Assembly (NCBI GenBank): GCA_947455695.1
Contig: CANGRN010000009.1
Location: 1-13,366 of the forward strand
From: Alphaproteobacteria bacterium
GTDB taxonomy: Bacteria > Pseudomonadota > Alphaproteobacteria > Micropepsales > Micropepsaceae
Length of the DNA: 13,366 nt
Direction: 5' to 3'
Positions 5,471 to 13,366 of this stretch are shown here, one piece after another; position 1 is the first letter of the stretch, and each line of letters begins with the position of its first letter. The position numbers and the translations under genes were made by a program. The notes below the pieces were generated by a model. That model saw only the letters and a program-made list of their open reading frames with translations, did no database searches and was not told the origin of the DNA.

Positions 5471-7024
5471 TCATTTTCCGGCGCGAAGCTTAACAGCTTG
5501 CAACCCGGAGGCAGTAAAAACTGCGGCAACCAGCAACAACAGAAATACCAGATCGCCAAAGCGGTCATACAAGGTGGGCGCCAGCGCACGCGGCAAAGCT
5601 GCGTCAACAACACCCATCCGGTTCAGCGCCAGATGGCCGCGCACACGGCCATTGCCATCGATCATCGCGCTGATGCCGGTATTGGCGGCCCGCGCGATCG
5701 GTAGCCCTTCCTCGATGGCGCGCACCTGTGCGGTCAGCAGATGCTGGTGCGGGCCCGCCCAGGGGCCGAACCAGGAATCATCGGTGATGTTTACCAGCCA
5801 GCCGGGATGCGCCCCTTTGGGATCGATCACGGCATGGGGAAAGATCACTTCATAGCAGATCAGCGGCGACACCAGCGGCGCAGGTGCGGCATTCAGGACA
5901 TGGGGATGATCGCCGGCGCTGAAACCGGGCCCCACCGCGAACTGGCTGAGGCCGATGCTGCCCAGCACACCGGCCAGCGGCAGATATTCCCCGAACGGCA
6001 CCAGATGGAATTTGTCGTAGGTCTGCGGCAGCCCGCCGCCGGGGGCGAACAGGTAAAGGCTGTTGTAAGCGTGAAGGCCCTGGGCATCGCGCACGAAACG
6101 GTCGGAGCCGGTGATCAAGGTCTGGCCGCGCGCGGTGAAAAGACCGATCTGGTCCAGCGCGCCGGGCGCACGGGCCACCGCAAAACCGGTGGCCGCTTCC
6201 GGCCAGACAATATGGGTGGGCTTGCCCGGCTGGGTGCTCAGGGCGAGCAGCCGTGTCCAGTTGCGCAGCATCAGGCGGCGGACATATTTCTCGGCTTGGG
6301 GAATATTGGGCTGCACCAGCCGGATGCTGACGCCGGGGACCGTGTCCAGCGGCGCGGCGGAAAGGCGCGCGGCGCCAAATCCCCACAGCGCCGCAAACAG
6401 CAGGATCATCGCGGCGGGCAATTGCCAGCGCCGCGCGGCAAGCTCGGCCAGCGATGCGCCCAGCAATATGGTCAGCAAGGAGAGGCCGTATGCCCCCACC
6501 AGGCTAGCCGATTGCAGCACCGCCAGGCTCGCGCCCCAGCCATAGGCGGAAAGATTCCACGGAAAGCCCGTGAAGATATGGCCGCGCAGCCATTCGCTGA
6601 CCGCCAGCATCACGGCGAAAATGAAAATGCGGCCCGGTCCGTCCTGCCAGAAATAGATCGCGATGGCGCAGGCCAGTCCGCCGAACAGCGCCAGCCCCGC
6701 GGGCAAAAACAGCGCAAAGGGCAATTGCCACAGGTTGGAATCGGGATAGATCAGGAAGGGATAGGCGATCCAGTGCAGCCCCGCCAGGAACTGGCCGAAG
6801 AAGAAAGCCCATCCGGCCGCCGCACCGCGCCGCACCGGCCTGGCCCCGGCATCGGCGCCATCCAGCAGCAGCACCAGAACGGCATAGCCAAGGAGCATCG
6901 CGGGGAAAAAATCCAGCGGCGCAAAACCGGTGGCCGAAGCGGCGCCCGCAGTAAAGGCCAGCAGCAAACGCCGCCAGCCGCCGAGGCCACGCATCCAGTC
7001 GCCGGTTCGCGCCAGAACGCTCAT
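5471..7024 (-). CDS. lnt: Apolipoprotein N-acyltransferase
   Basis: Lnt performs the last step of lipoprotein maturation, moving an acyl chain from phosphatidylethanolamine to the alpha-amino group of the N-terminal lipid-modified cysteine, in the inner membrane with a periplasmic active site. The 517-residue protein has about six to seven hydrophobic helices in residues 18-222, then a nitrilase-fold domain (about 232-475), then a closing helix at about 490-508. The catalytic triad is visible: Glu276 in WPEAATG, Lys338 in YDKFHLVPFGE, and Cys390 in LICYEVIFP. Glu346 in the FGEYLP stretch is also conserved. Length is typical. Its ATG (7022-7024) overlaps the corC stop codon in an ATGA, indicating coupled translation. 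Confidence 0.96.
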   Translation of the reverse strand: MSVLARTGDWMRGLGGWRRLLLAFTAGAASATGFAPLDFFPAMLLGYAVLVLLLDGADAGARPVRRGAAAGWAFFFGQFLAGLHWIAYPFLIYPDSNLWQLPFALFLPAGLALFGGLACAIAIYFWQDGPGRIFIFAVMLAVSEWLRGHIFTGFPWNLSAYGWGASLAVLQSASLVGAYGLSLLTILLGASLAELAARRWQLPAAMILLFAALWGFGAARLSAAPLDTVPGVSIRLVQPNIPQAEKYVRRLMLRNWTRLLALSTQPGKPTHIVWPEAATGFAVARAPGALDQIGLFTARGQTLITGSDRFVRDAQGLHAYNSLYLFAPGGGLPQTYDKFHLVPFGEYLPLAGVLGSIGLSQFAVGPGFSAGDHPHVLNAAPAPLVSPLICYEVIFPHAVIDPKGAHPGWLVNITDDSWFGPWAGPHQHLLTAQVRAIEEGLPIARAANTGISAMIDGNGRVRGHLALNRMGVVDAALPRALAPTLYDRFGDLVFLLLLVAAVFTASGLQAVKLRAGK

Positions 7025-7902
7025 TCCGTGGCGAGCGTCCTGGGCAGGGTGACGCGCAAGCGGCGTACCCGGCGCGGATCGGCATCCAGCACCTGGAATT
7101 CGGTGCCGTCGGGATGAGTCACGATTTCGCCGCGCAGCGGCACCCGTCCCAGCAGCGACATCACCAGACCGCCCAGGCTGTCGATATCGCGCGCGATGCC
7201 CTCTTCGGCATCTTCCACCATAAGGTCATGGCCTGTCTGTGCCTTGAAATCGTCCAGGTCCATGCGGGCATCGGCGATGAAACCGTCGCCATCGGGCTTG
7301 ATGACGGCGGCGTCCTCGTCATGCTCGTCGGCGATATCGCCCACGATCTCCTCGATGATGTCCTCGATGGAAACCAGGCCATCGGTGCCGCCATATTCGT
7401 CGATCACCAGCGCCAGGTGGGTGTGCGAGGCCTGCATCTTGAGCAGCAGGTCCAGCGCCCGCATGGATGGCGGTGCGAACAGGATGGGGCGCTTCAGGGA
7501 GGTGATCTTGGCATTGGGCGGCAGGCAATAGGGACCGTCGGATTCCGATTCCAAAAGGCCCAACACATCCTTCACATGGATCAGGCCGGTGGGATCGTCC
7601 AGGGTTTCGGCATAGACCGGCAGGCGCGAATGCTGCGCTTCGCGGAACGTCCGGAGCAGTTCGGCCAGGCCGATGGTTTCATCCACCGCCACGATCTCGG
7701 CCCGCGGCACCATCACGTCGCGCACTTTGAGTTCGCCGAAATTGAGCAGGTTGCCCAGCATCACCCGCTCCTGTGCGGACAAAGCGGGTGACTCGCGGTC
7801 GCTTTCCTCGATCACTTCTTCCAGGCTGACGCGCATGGCGGCGGCCTCGGCGTCCTGGCCGGTGATCTTCCGGATCAGGCGTTTCAGCGGATGATCGCTC
7901 AT
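7021..7902 (-). CDS. corC: CorC/TlyC family protein with paired CBS domains
   Basis: The 293-residue soluble protein begins with a short charged N-terminal region, followed by two CBS domains. The first follows LKVRDVMVPRAEI (58-70); the second ends in the signature IDEYGGTDGLVSIEDIIEEI (167-186). A CorC_HlyC (transporter-associated) domain occupies roughly 205-285. The CBS pair normally binds adenine nucleotides. Proteins of this group have been linked to magnesium/cobalt efflux or called hemolysin-like; the exact role is not settled. It lacks the membrane DUF21 domain of the larger CorB/CNNM proteins, so it is expected to be cytoplasmic. It overlaps ybeY and lnt by 4 nt on either side (ATGA), in the order ybeY-corC-lnt found in many proteobacteria. 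Confidence 0.93.
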   Translation of the reverse strand: MSDHPLKRLIRKITGQDAEAAAMRVSLEEVIEESDRESPALSAQERVMLGNLLNFGELKVRDVMVPRAEIVAVDETIGLAELLRTFREAQHSRLPVYAETLDDPTGLIHVKDVLGLLESESDGPYCLPPNAKITSLKRPILFAPPSMRALDLLLKMQASHTHLALVIDEYGGTDGLVSIEDIIEEIVGDIADEHDEDAAVIKPDGDGFIADARMDLDDFKAQTGHDLMVEDAEEGIARDIDSLGGLVMSLLGRVPLRGEIVTHPDGTEFQVLDADPRRVRRLRVTLPRTLATE

Positions 7903-8342
7903 TGCGGCATCGCGTAAGGATCGGCGATCCCCAGCCGCGCCAGGATCTTCACTTCCAGCGGCTCCATCACCTTGGCGTCCTTGGGACGCACATGGTCGTG
8001 GCCAGCCAGGTGCAACACGCCATGCACCACCAGGTGGGTGGCGTGATCGGCGAAACGCTTATCGGCCGCCTTGGCTTCGCGCGCGGTCACGCCATGGGCG
8101 ATGGCGATGTCGCCCGCATAGCCATCGCCGGACGGGAATGACAGGACATTGGTCGGCTTGTCCTTGCCCCGAAAGTCGCGGTTCAGGGCCCGCAGGGCCT
8201 TGTCGCTGGTGAGCAAGATGGTGAAATCGCCCTTCAGCTTGCCCGCCTTGCGTGCCGCTTCGGCAGCGGTCTTCAACCGCGCCTGCAGCCCGCGATGGGT
8301 ACGCCATTTGGGATCTTCGATGTGCAGGGTAATCCCGCTCAT
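7899..8342 (-). CDS. ybeY: Endoribonuclease YbeY (rRNA maturation factor)
   Basis: YbeY is a zinc-dependent single-strand endoribonuclease needed for 16S rRNA 3'-end maturation and late 70S ribosome quality control. The 147-residue protein has the HGxLHLxGxDH zinc motif as HGVLHLAGHDH at 107-117, with His107, His111 and His117 as ligands. The conserved LNRDFRGKDKPTNVLSFP stretch at 53-70 includes Arg59, which is important for activity in studied members. AGDIAIA (76-82) is another family block. Length is normal. ATGA overlaps tie it to phoH upstream and corC downstream, the standard phoH-ybeY-corC-lnt order. Confidence 0.96.
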   Translation of the reverse strand: MSGITLHIEDPKWRTHRGLQARLKTAAEAARKAGKLKGDFTILLTSDKALRALNRDFRGKDKPTNVLSFPSGDGYAGDIAIAHGVTAREAKAADKRFADHATHLVVHGVLHLAGHDHVRPKDAKVMEPLEVKILARLGIADPYAMPQ

Positions 8343-9270
8343 GATTTGCCGTTTCGAGTATAGGCGGCAACGATGCGGGCGACGAGGGGATGGCGCACCA
8401 CGTCTTTTTCCCCGAATCGGCTGACGCCGACGCCTTCCACGCCTTCCAGGAAGGCCAGGGCCTCGTTCAGCCCCTCGGCCCGGCCGCCCGGCAGGTCGCT
8501 TTGCGACGGATCGCCGGTGACGACCATATGACTGTCCTCGCCCAGCCGGGTCAGCGCCATTTTCATCTGGGCCTGGGTGGTGTTCTGGGCCTCGTCCAGG
8601 ATGACAAAGGCTCTGGACAGCGTGCGCCCGCGCATGAAGGCCAGCGGCGCCACCTCGATCACGCCCTGCTCCATCAGCCGGGTGGCCTTGTCGCCCAACA
8701 CATCGAACAGCGCGTCATAAAGCGGGCGCAGATACGGATCGATCTTCTCTTTCAAATCGCCAGGCAGAAAGCCCAGCCGCTCGCCCGCTTCCAGCGCCGG
8801 GCGCGACAGGATCAGCCGGTCGACGCGCTTTTCATGCAGCATATGGGCGGCAAACGCCGCCGCCAGATAGGTCTTACCGGTGCCCGCCGGCCCGATGCCG
8901 AACACCAGCGGATGCTGGCGCATCATGTCGAGATAGGCGCCCTGCGCGGGCGAGCGCGGGCGCACCGCGCGCGAGGATGCAGTCTTGATCGCGCCCGGCG
9001 CATGGGCGCGGGCCTGGTCGGTGAAGCGGATTTCCGCATCCACCTCGGCCAGGGTGATGCTTTCGCCCGCTTCCAGGCGCGCATACAGCGCGCGCAGGAT
9101 GGCGGCGGCGCGTTCGCGCGCCTTGCCATCCACCGCCACCAGGTTGCCGCGCATATCCAGCACGGCATCCAGCTTCTGCTCGATGCGGGCGAAATGCTTG
9201 GCATGGGGACCCGACAGCGCCGCCAAAAGCCGGTTGTCGGAAAATTCCAGGGTCAGACTGTTCTTGCGGC

Positions 9271-9274
<4 letters not shown>
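8339..9274 (-). CDS. phoH: PhoH-like ATPase
   Basis: This 311-residue P-loop ATPase belongs to the PhoH/YbeZ group, thought to act in RNA metabolism with YbeY. Walker A is GPAGTGKT at 128-135 and Walker B is FVILDEAQN at 223-231, with Asp227 and Glu228. Other family blocks are [17 protein letters not shown] (157-173, usually TRPAVEAG), [10 protein letters not shown] (210-219) and [11 protein letters not shown] (252-262). The N-terminal 100 residues form the less conserved domain that includes an IRFTDQ segment. It overlaps the miaB stop and the ybeY start by ATGA. Despite the name, there is no sign here of phosphate regulation. Confidence 0.95.
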
Positions 9275-10581
<1,307 letters not shown>

Positions 10582-10615
10582 GAGGTGCGGTTTATCGGGT
10601 CGAAAGCCCGCAAGT

Positions 10616-11401
10616 TCAAGGTAAACCCCGTCCCGCCAGGGCTTCGGCCTGGCCGGTTTGCACGATTTCCTGCGCTTTGGCCGCCAGGGTCTTGCGGTCC
10701 ATCCGGTCCAGGCTCAGCGGTTCATGGAACCGGACCTCGACGTCAAACGGCCCGGCCAGCAGCGCCTCCCACAGATGCGGAACCATTTCCATGTCGCCAT
10801 ACCAGGCAAACAAAGGCCGGTTTTCGCGCCCCATCGGCATGCCGTGCAGGCCGGTGAAGGCGACCGAGACCGGCTGCACCTTCACATGCTGGCCACCGGC
10901 CAGCCGCGCTTCGGCGGCGCCCAGGAGCGCACTCTTGAACGGCAACACGCTGTTGCCGGTATGGCTGGTGCCTTCGGGGAACAGCAGCAGGGCATCGCCC
11001 GCCGCCAGCCGCTGGTTGATGGCATCCGCCACCGCCCCGGTGGCGCTGCGGCGCGTGCGTTCGACAAACACGGTGCGCTGCAGCCGCGCCAATGTGCCGA
11101 AGAAGGGCCAGGTCCCGACCTCGGCCTTGGCGACAAAGGACAGCGGCGTGGCCGCCGAAAAGATGATGATGTCGGCCCAGCTGGTGTGATTGCCCACCAT
11201 CAGCACGCCTTCGCCCGTCACCGGCTTGCCGGTGATGCGGATGTGAATGCCGAACAGCCGCGCCACCTGGCGGTGGTACCAGTGCGGAAAGCGGCGCGCC
11301 GCGCGGCTGTGCAATTTCAGCAGCAGCCATTGCACCGGCATCAAGGGCAGGGTGAAGAGGATAAAGGCGGCAGCGATGAGGGTGGCGCGAAGGCGTGCCA
11401 T
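10616..11401 (-). CDS. plsC: 1-acyl-sn-glycerol-3-phosphate acyltransferase (PlsC family)
   Basis: PlsC-type enzymes acylate lysophosphatidic acid at the sn-2 position to give phosphatidic acid at the inner membrane. The 261-residue product has an N-terminal hydrophobic helix (about 7-29). The HX4D catalytic motif follows as NHTSWAD (71-77), the substrate-binding block as FVERTRR (112-118) and FPEGTS as 141-146. PVSVAF (177-182) corresponds to the fourth block. The ATG at 11399-11401 is 7 nt after the fur stop; an in-frame GTG two codons earlier (11407) is possible. In this class some members of the cluster act on other acyl acceptors such as ornithine lipids, so exact acceptor specificity is inferred from family only. 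Confidence 0.92.
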   Translation of the reverse strand: MARLRATLIAAAFILFTLPLMPVQWLLLKLHSRAARRFPHWYHRQVARLFGIHIRITGKPVTGEGVLMVGNHTSWADIIIFSAATPLSFVAKAEVGTWPFFGTLARLQRTVFVERTRRSATGAVADAINQRLAAGDALLLFPEGTSHTGNSVLPFKSALLGAAEARLAGGQHVKVQPVSVAFTGLHGMPMGRENRPLFAWYGDMEMVPHLWEALLAGPFDVEVRFHEPLSLDRMDRKTLAAKAQEIVQTGQAEALAGRGLP

Positions 11402-11408
11402 CAGCACA

Positions 11409-11831
11409 TCAGGAGGTCGGAGGCTTGCGCCCCTTGGGAACGCCGTACAGTTCCAGCCGGTGGTCGATCAGCTCGAAGCCCAGCTCTTCGGCCACCCGGC
11501 GCTGCAACTTTTCGATTTCCTCGTTGCGGAATTCGATCACGCTGCCGGTGGCCACGTCGATCAGGTGATCGTGATGGGCTTCCTGCACTTCCTCGTAGCG
11601 CGAGCGGCCGTCGCGGAAATCGTGCCGCTCCAGGATGCCGGCATCCTCGAACAGCTTGACGGTGCGATAGACGGTCGCGATGGAAATATGCGGATCGATC
11701 GCCGAGGCGCGGCGATACAGTTCCTCGGCATCCGGATGATCCGCCGCGTCCGACAGAACACGGGCAATCACCCGGCGCTGGTCGGTCATCCGCAGACCCT
11801 TGTCGACGCAGGCTTTTTCGATCCGCGTCAC
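11409..11831 (-). CDS. fur: Fur-family metal-responsive transcriptional regulator (alphaproteobacterial Fur/Mur type)
   Basis: The 140-residue protein has an N-terminal winged helix containing MTDQRRVIARVL (15-26) and the recognition region ISIATVYRTVKLFEDAGI (49-66). A metal-binding dimerisation domain follows. Candidate ligands are His32, Glu80/81, His86, His87, Asp88, His89 (HHDHLID), Glu107 and His124. The CxxC pairs that bind structural zinc in enterobacterial Fur are absent (the site reads IDVATGSV). This is usual for alphaproteobacterial Fur/Mur, where the protein may respond to manganese or iron; which metal cannot be read here. GTG 11831 is chosen for its strong AAGGAG at 6-nt spacing and typical length; an ATG at 11894 would add 21 residues. 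It lies between rimI and plsC. Confidence 0.93.
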   Translation of the reverse strand: MTRIEKACVDKGLRMTDQRRVIARVLSDAADHPDAEELYRRASAIDPHISIATVYRTVKLFEDAGILERHDFRDGRSRYEEVQEAHHDHLIDVATGSVIEFRNEEIEKLQRRVAEELGFELIDHRLELYGVPKGRKPPTS

Positions 11832-11837
11832 CAGTTG

Positions 11838-11843
11838 CTCCTT
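11838..11843 (-). promoter_or_regulatory. Strong Shine-Dalgarno deciding the fur start
   Basis: AAGGAG on the minus strand is separated by 6 nt (CAACTG) from GTG 11829-11831. It is the best ribosome binding site seen in the window and outweighs the ATG at 11894, which has none. Confidence 0.65.
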
Positions 11844-11898
11844 ATTTCGGTCGCTCCGGCTCTCGCCGACGCTCCGGGTTGCGGGGAAGGTCATCAGG

Positions 11899-12333
11899 TT
11901 AGGCGAAATTGGCGGGCAGCGGAAGCCTGAGAACCAGCGCATCCACGCCTTGATAATAGCCCTTGCGGGACCCGGCCTTGGTGAAACCCAGCCCGGCATA
12001 CAGCGCCAGGGCTGCCGGATTGTCGACGCCGACTTCCAGGAACATGGCGCTGGCGCCCATTTCGTGCGCCCGCTTGATAGCGGCCTGCAGCAGCCTGCGG
12101 CCCAGGCCCTTTCCGCGGGCGGCGGGTGTCACCGCCAGGGTCAGTATCTCCGCTTCGCCCGCAGCGGCGCGGGCCAGCACAAAACCGTCTTCATGGGCAT
12201 AGGCAAAGGTGCCCGGCGTCACCAGCAGCGCACTGATGGCCGCGGCGTCCCAGGGCTGCGGGAAACAGGTCGCATGCAGCGCGGCCAGGACATGCGCGCC
12301 GGAAACGGCGTTGAAGGGCACGATATCAGACAA
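11899..12333 (-). CDS. rimI: Ribosomal-protein-alanine N-acetyltransferase RimI (GNAT family)
   Basis: RimI acetylates the N-terminal alanine of ribosomal protein bS18. The 144-residue product has the acetyl-CoA pyrophosphate-binding motif ARGKGLGRRLL (R/Q-x-x-G-x-G at 73-78). Other RimI blocks are ATCFPQPWDA (21-30, the usual HxxCFxxPW), FLEVGVDNPAALALYAGLGF (98-117) and RKGYYQGVDALVL (123-135). The chosen start is TTG 12331-12333. It yields (M)SDIVPFNAV, the normal RimI beginning, and overlaps the last 8 nt of tsaB. GTG 12319-12321 is the alternative; an upstream extension to 12555 runs inside tsaB and is not credible. Pairing with tsaB is common in bacteria. Confidence 0.9.
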   Translation of the reverse strand: MSDIVPFNAVSGAHVLAALHATCFPQPWDAAAISALLVTPGTFAYAHEDGFVLARAAAGEAEILTLAVTPAARGKGLGRRLLQAAIKRAHEMGASAMFLEVGVDNPAALALYAGLGFTKAGSRKGYYQGVDALVLRLPLPANFA

Positions 12334-12979
12334 GGGATTTACCGCCCGGCAGCTTGGCATCGGGGGCGCGCAAATAGAGCGGCCCGGGCGCGTCATTGGA
12401 GGGGCTTTGCTTTTGGGCCAGCCGCGCCACCCACAAGGCATCGGGCTGGCGGATGCTGGACAGGATGAATTCGCTGCCCAGCGTTTCCTGCGCCGCCACG
12501 GCGCCGGTCCCGGCCACGGCACAAGGGCCGAAGGCGCGGATGCGTTCAATGGCATCGGGGAACGGCATCACGACGGGCTGCTGCACGGTTGCGTCACCAT
12601 CCTGCAGCAGCAGATAGGCTTCCTCGCGGCGCGCGTCATGGATGACGGCAGCGCGTGATTGCCCGGTCTGGTCCATCGCGCTGGCGGCGATTACTTCCAA
12701 TGTGGTGACACCGGTCAGCGGGCGCTTCAGGGCCAGGCGCAGACCGCGCATGAAGGCCAGCCCGACACGCTGGCCCGTGAAAGTACCGGGGCCGGTGGTG
12801 ACGGCGAGACGGTCCAGCGCGGCAAAGTCAAAGCCGCGCATGGCTTCTTCCACCATCGGCGCCAGCCGTTCGGCATGGCCGCGGTCCATGGCTTCGAAGA
12901 TATGGACGAGCGCTTTGCCGTCTTCCATCAGCGCAACAGAACAACCGCCCAGCGCGGTATCGACGGCGAGGATTTTCAC
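12326..12979 (-). CDS. tsaB: tRNA threonylcarbamoyladenosine biosynthesis protein TsaB
   Basis: TsaB is the scaffold subunit that dimerises with TsaD and recruits TsaE to make t6A37 in ANN-decoding tRNAs. The 217-residue product starts (M)KILAVDTALGGCSVAL, the ASKHA-fold first strand. It continues with HAERLAPMV (35-43) and the signature GPGTFTGQRVG (63-73, usually GPGSFTGLRIG), then GVTTLEVIA (90-98). The absence of the metal-binding HxxxH of TsaD identifies it as the B subunit. GTG 12977-12979 overlaps the nitroreductase stop as GTGA, so translation is probably coupled. The in-frame extension to 13141 lies inside the nitroreductase gene and is discarded. Confidence 0.95.
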   Translation of the reverse strand: MKILAVDTALGGCSVALMEDGKALVHIFEAMDRGHAERLAPMVEEAMRGFDFAALDRLAVTTGPGTFTGQRVGLAFMRGLRLALKRPLTGVTTLEVIAASAMDQTGQSRAAVIHDARREEAYLLLQDGDATVQQPVVMPFPDAIERIRAFGPCAVAGTGAVAAQETLGSEFILSSIRQPDALWVARLAQKQSPSNDAPGPLYLRAPDAKLPGGKSLV

Positions 12980-13366
12980 AGGATCTTGCAGGCTTCGTCG
13001 AAGCCAAGCCGCGCAGCACGTGGGCGCACACTGCCCGCAACGCCATAGCCCAGATTGCACAGGAAATAGGACTTGATCGCGGTGCCGGCGAAAAATTCCT
13101 TGTCCACGCCCGCGCTGTCGAAGCCCGACATGGGCCCGCAATCCAGGCCCAGCGCCCGCGCCGCGACCATGAAGTAGCCGCCTTGCAATCCGGTGCTGCG
13201 CATTGCCATCAGGCGCGCGCGCTCCGGATCGCCGGCGAGTTTCTGGCTCAGGCCTTCCGCGATGCGCGGCGCCAGGGTCGGAAGGGTGGCAGCGAAATCC
13301 AGGTCATAGCCGACGATAGCGGTGGCGGGCGCCGACATGGTCTGCTTGCGGTTGCCCTCGTCCAGC
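12976..13366 (-). CDS. RutE-like NAD(P)H nitroreductase / malonic semialdehyde reductase (partial, N-terminus outside)
   Basis: The frame is open to the window edge; the visible C-terminal 129 residues begin LDEGNRKQT and end EACKIL. They align by eye with the second half of RutE-type flavin reductases: TAIVGYD, a variable helix, ALGLDCGPMSGFD, then FFAGTAIKSYFLCNLGYG, which contributes to the FMN site. RutE reduces malonic semialdehyde to 3-hydroxypropionate in pyrimidine degradation; related proteins are general nitroreductases or quinone reductases. No other rut gene is in the window, so the substrate is uncertain. The internal ATG at 13338 is not the start because conserved sequence continues upstream. 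The stop overlaps the tsaB GTG. Confidence 0.88.
   Translation of the reverse strand, partial: LDEGNRKQTMSAPATAIVGYDLDFAATLPTLAPRIAEGLSQKLAGDPERARLMAMRSTGLQGGYFMVAARALGLDCGPMSGFDSAGVDKEFFAGTAIKSYFLCNLGYGVAGSVRPRAARLGFDEACKIL

Noticed and set aside
5741..7117. Plus-strand open frame of 458 codons across lnt
   Set aside because: It is exactly antisense to a complete lnt with all catalytic residues. The translation is Gln/Arg/Gly/His-rich and shows no domain, as expected for a GC-rich shadow frame.

Overview
The window looks like ordinary chromosomal DNA from a GC-rich alphaproteobacterium. The main evidence is the minus-strand run tsaB-rimI-fur-plsC-miaB-phoH-ybeY-corC-lnt-xre, a gene order typical of that class. 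The Fur protein also lacks the CxxC pairs of the enterobacterial type, and the HNH protein and the XRE regulator are of alphaproteobacterial type. I see no rRNA, tRNA, CRISPR array, IS element, prophage or plasmid gene. Nothing here amounts to a new multi-gene system.

Layout. 1-191 (+) is the tail of a probable class A penicillin-binding protein. Its stop codon interlocks with that of a convergent YgjP-type metallopeptidase (188-913, -). Divergent from that is dsbB (992-1591, +), overlapping coq7 (1581-2135, +), then a small unannotated-looking two-helix membrane protein (2169-2330, +). An HNH nuclease (2385-2954, -) and a carboxylesterase/phospholipase (3042-3719, -) follow. The esterase start is 29 bp from the start of divergent gluQ (3749-4594, +), which leads into hisE (4621-4938, +). 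A GC-rich convergent spacer (4939-5004) with a perfect hairpin separates hisE from the long minus-strand cluster.

The minus-strand cluster, read in its transcription direction (right to left), is: RutE-like nitroreductase (cut by the window edge), tsaB, rimI, fur, plsC, miaB, phoH, ybeY, corC, lnt, xre. Many junctions are translationally coupled: GTGA for nitroreductase/tsaB, an 8-nt overlap for tsaB/rimI, and four successive ATGA overlaps for miaB/phoH/ybeY/corC/lnt. The cluster joins tRNA modification (TsaB for t6A, MiaB for ms2i6A), ribosome/RNA maintenance (YbeY, PhoH, RimI), envelope lipid and lipoprotein work (PlsC, Lnt, possibly CorC) and two regulators (Fur, XRE).

Several genes appear to use GTG or TTG starts (hnh, xre, rimI, tsaB, fur, the small membrane protein). 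I chose these from ribosome binding sites, overlaps and family length. The most useful second looks are the small membrane protein, the apparent two-helix insertion in DsbB, the repeat-like convergent spacer, the leaderless-looking hisE/gluQ starts, and the nitroreductase at the head of the tsaB cluster.
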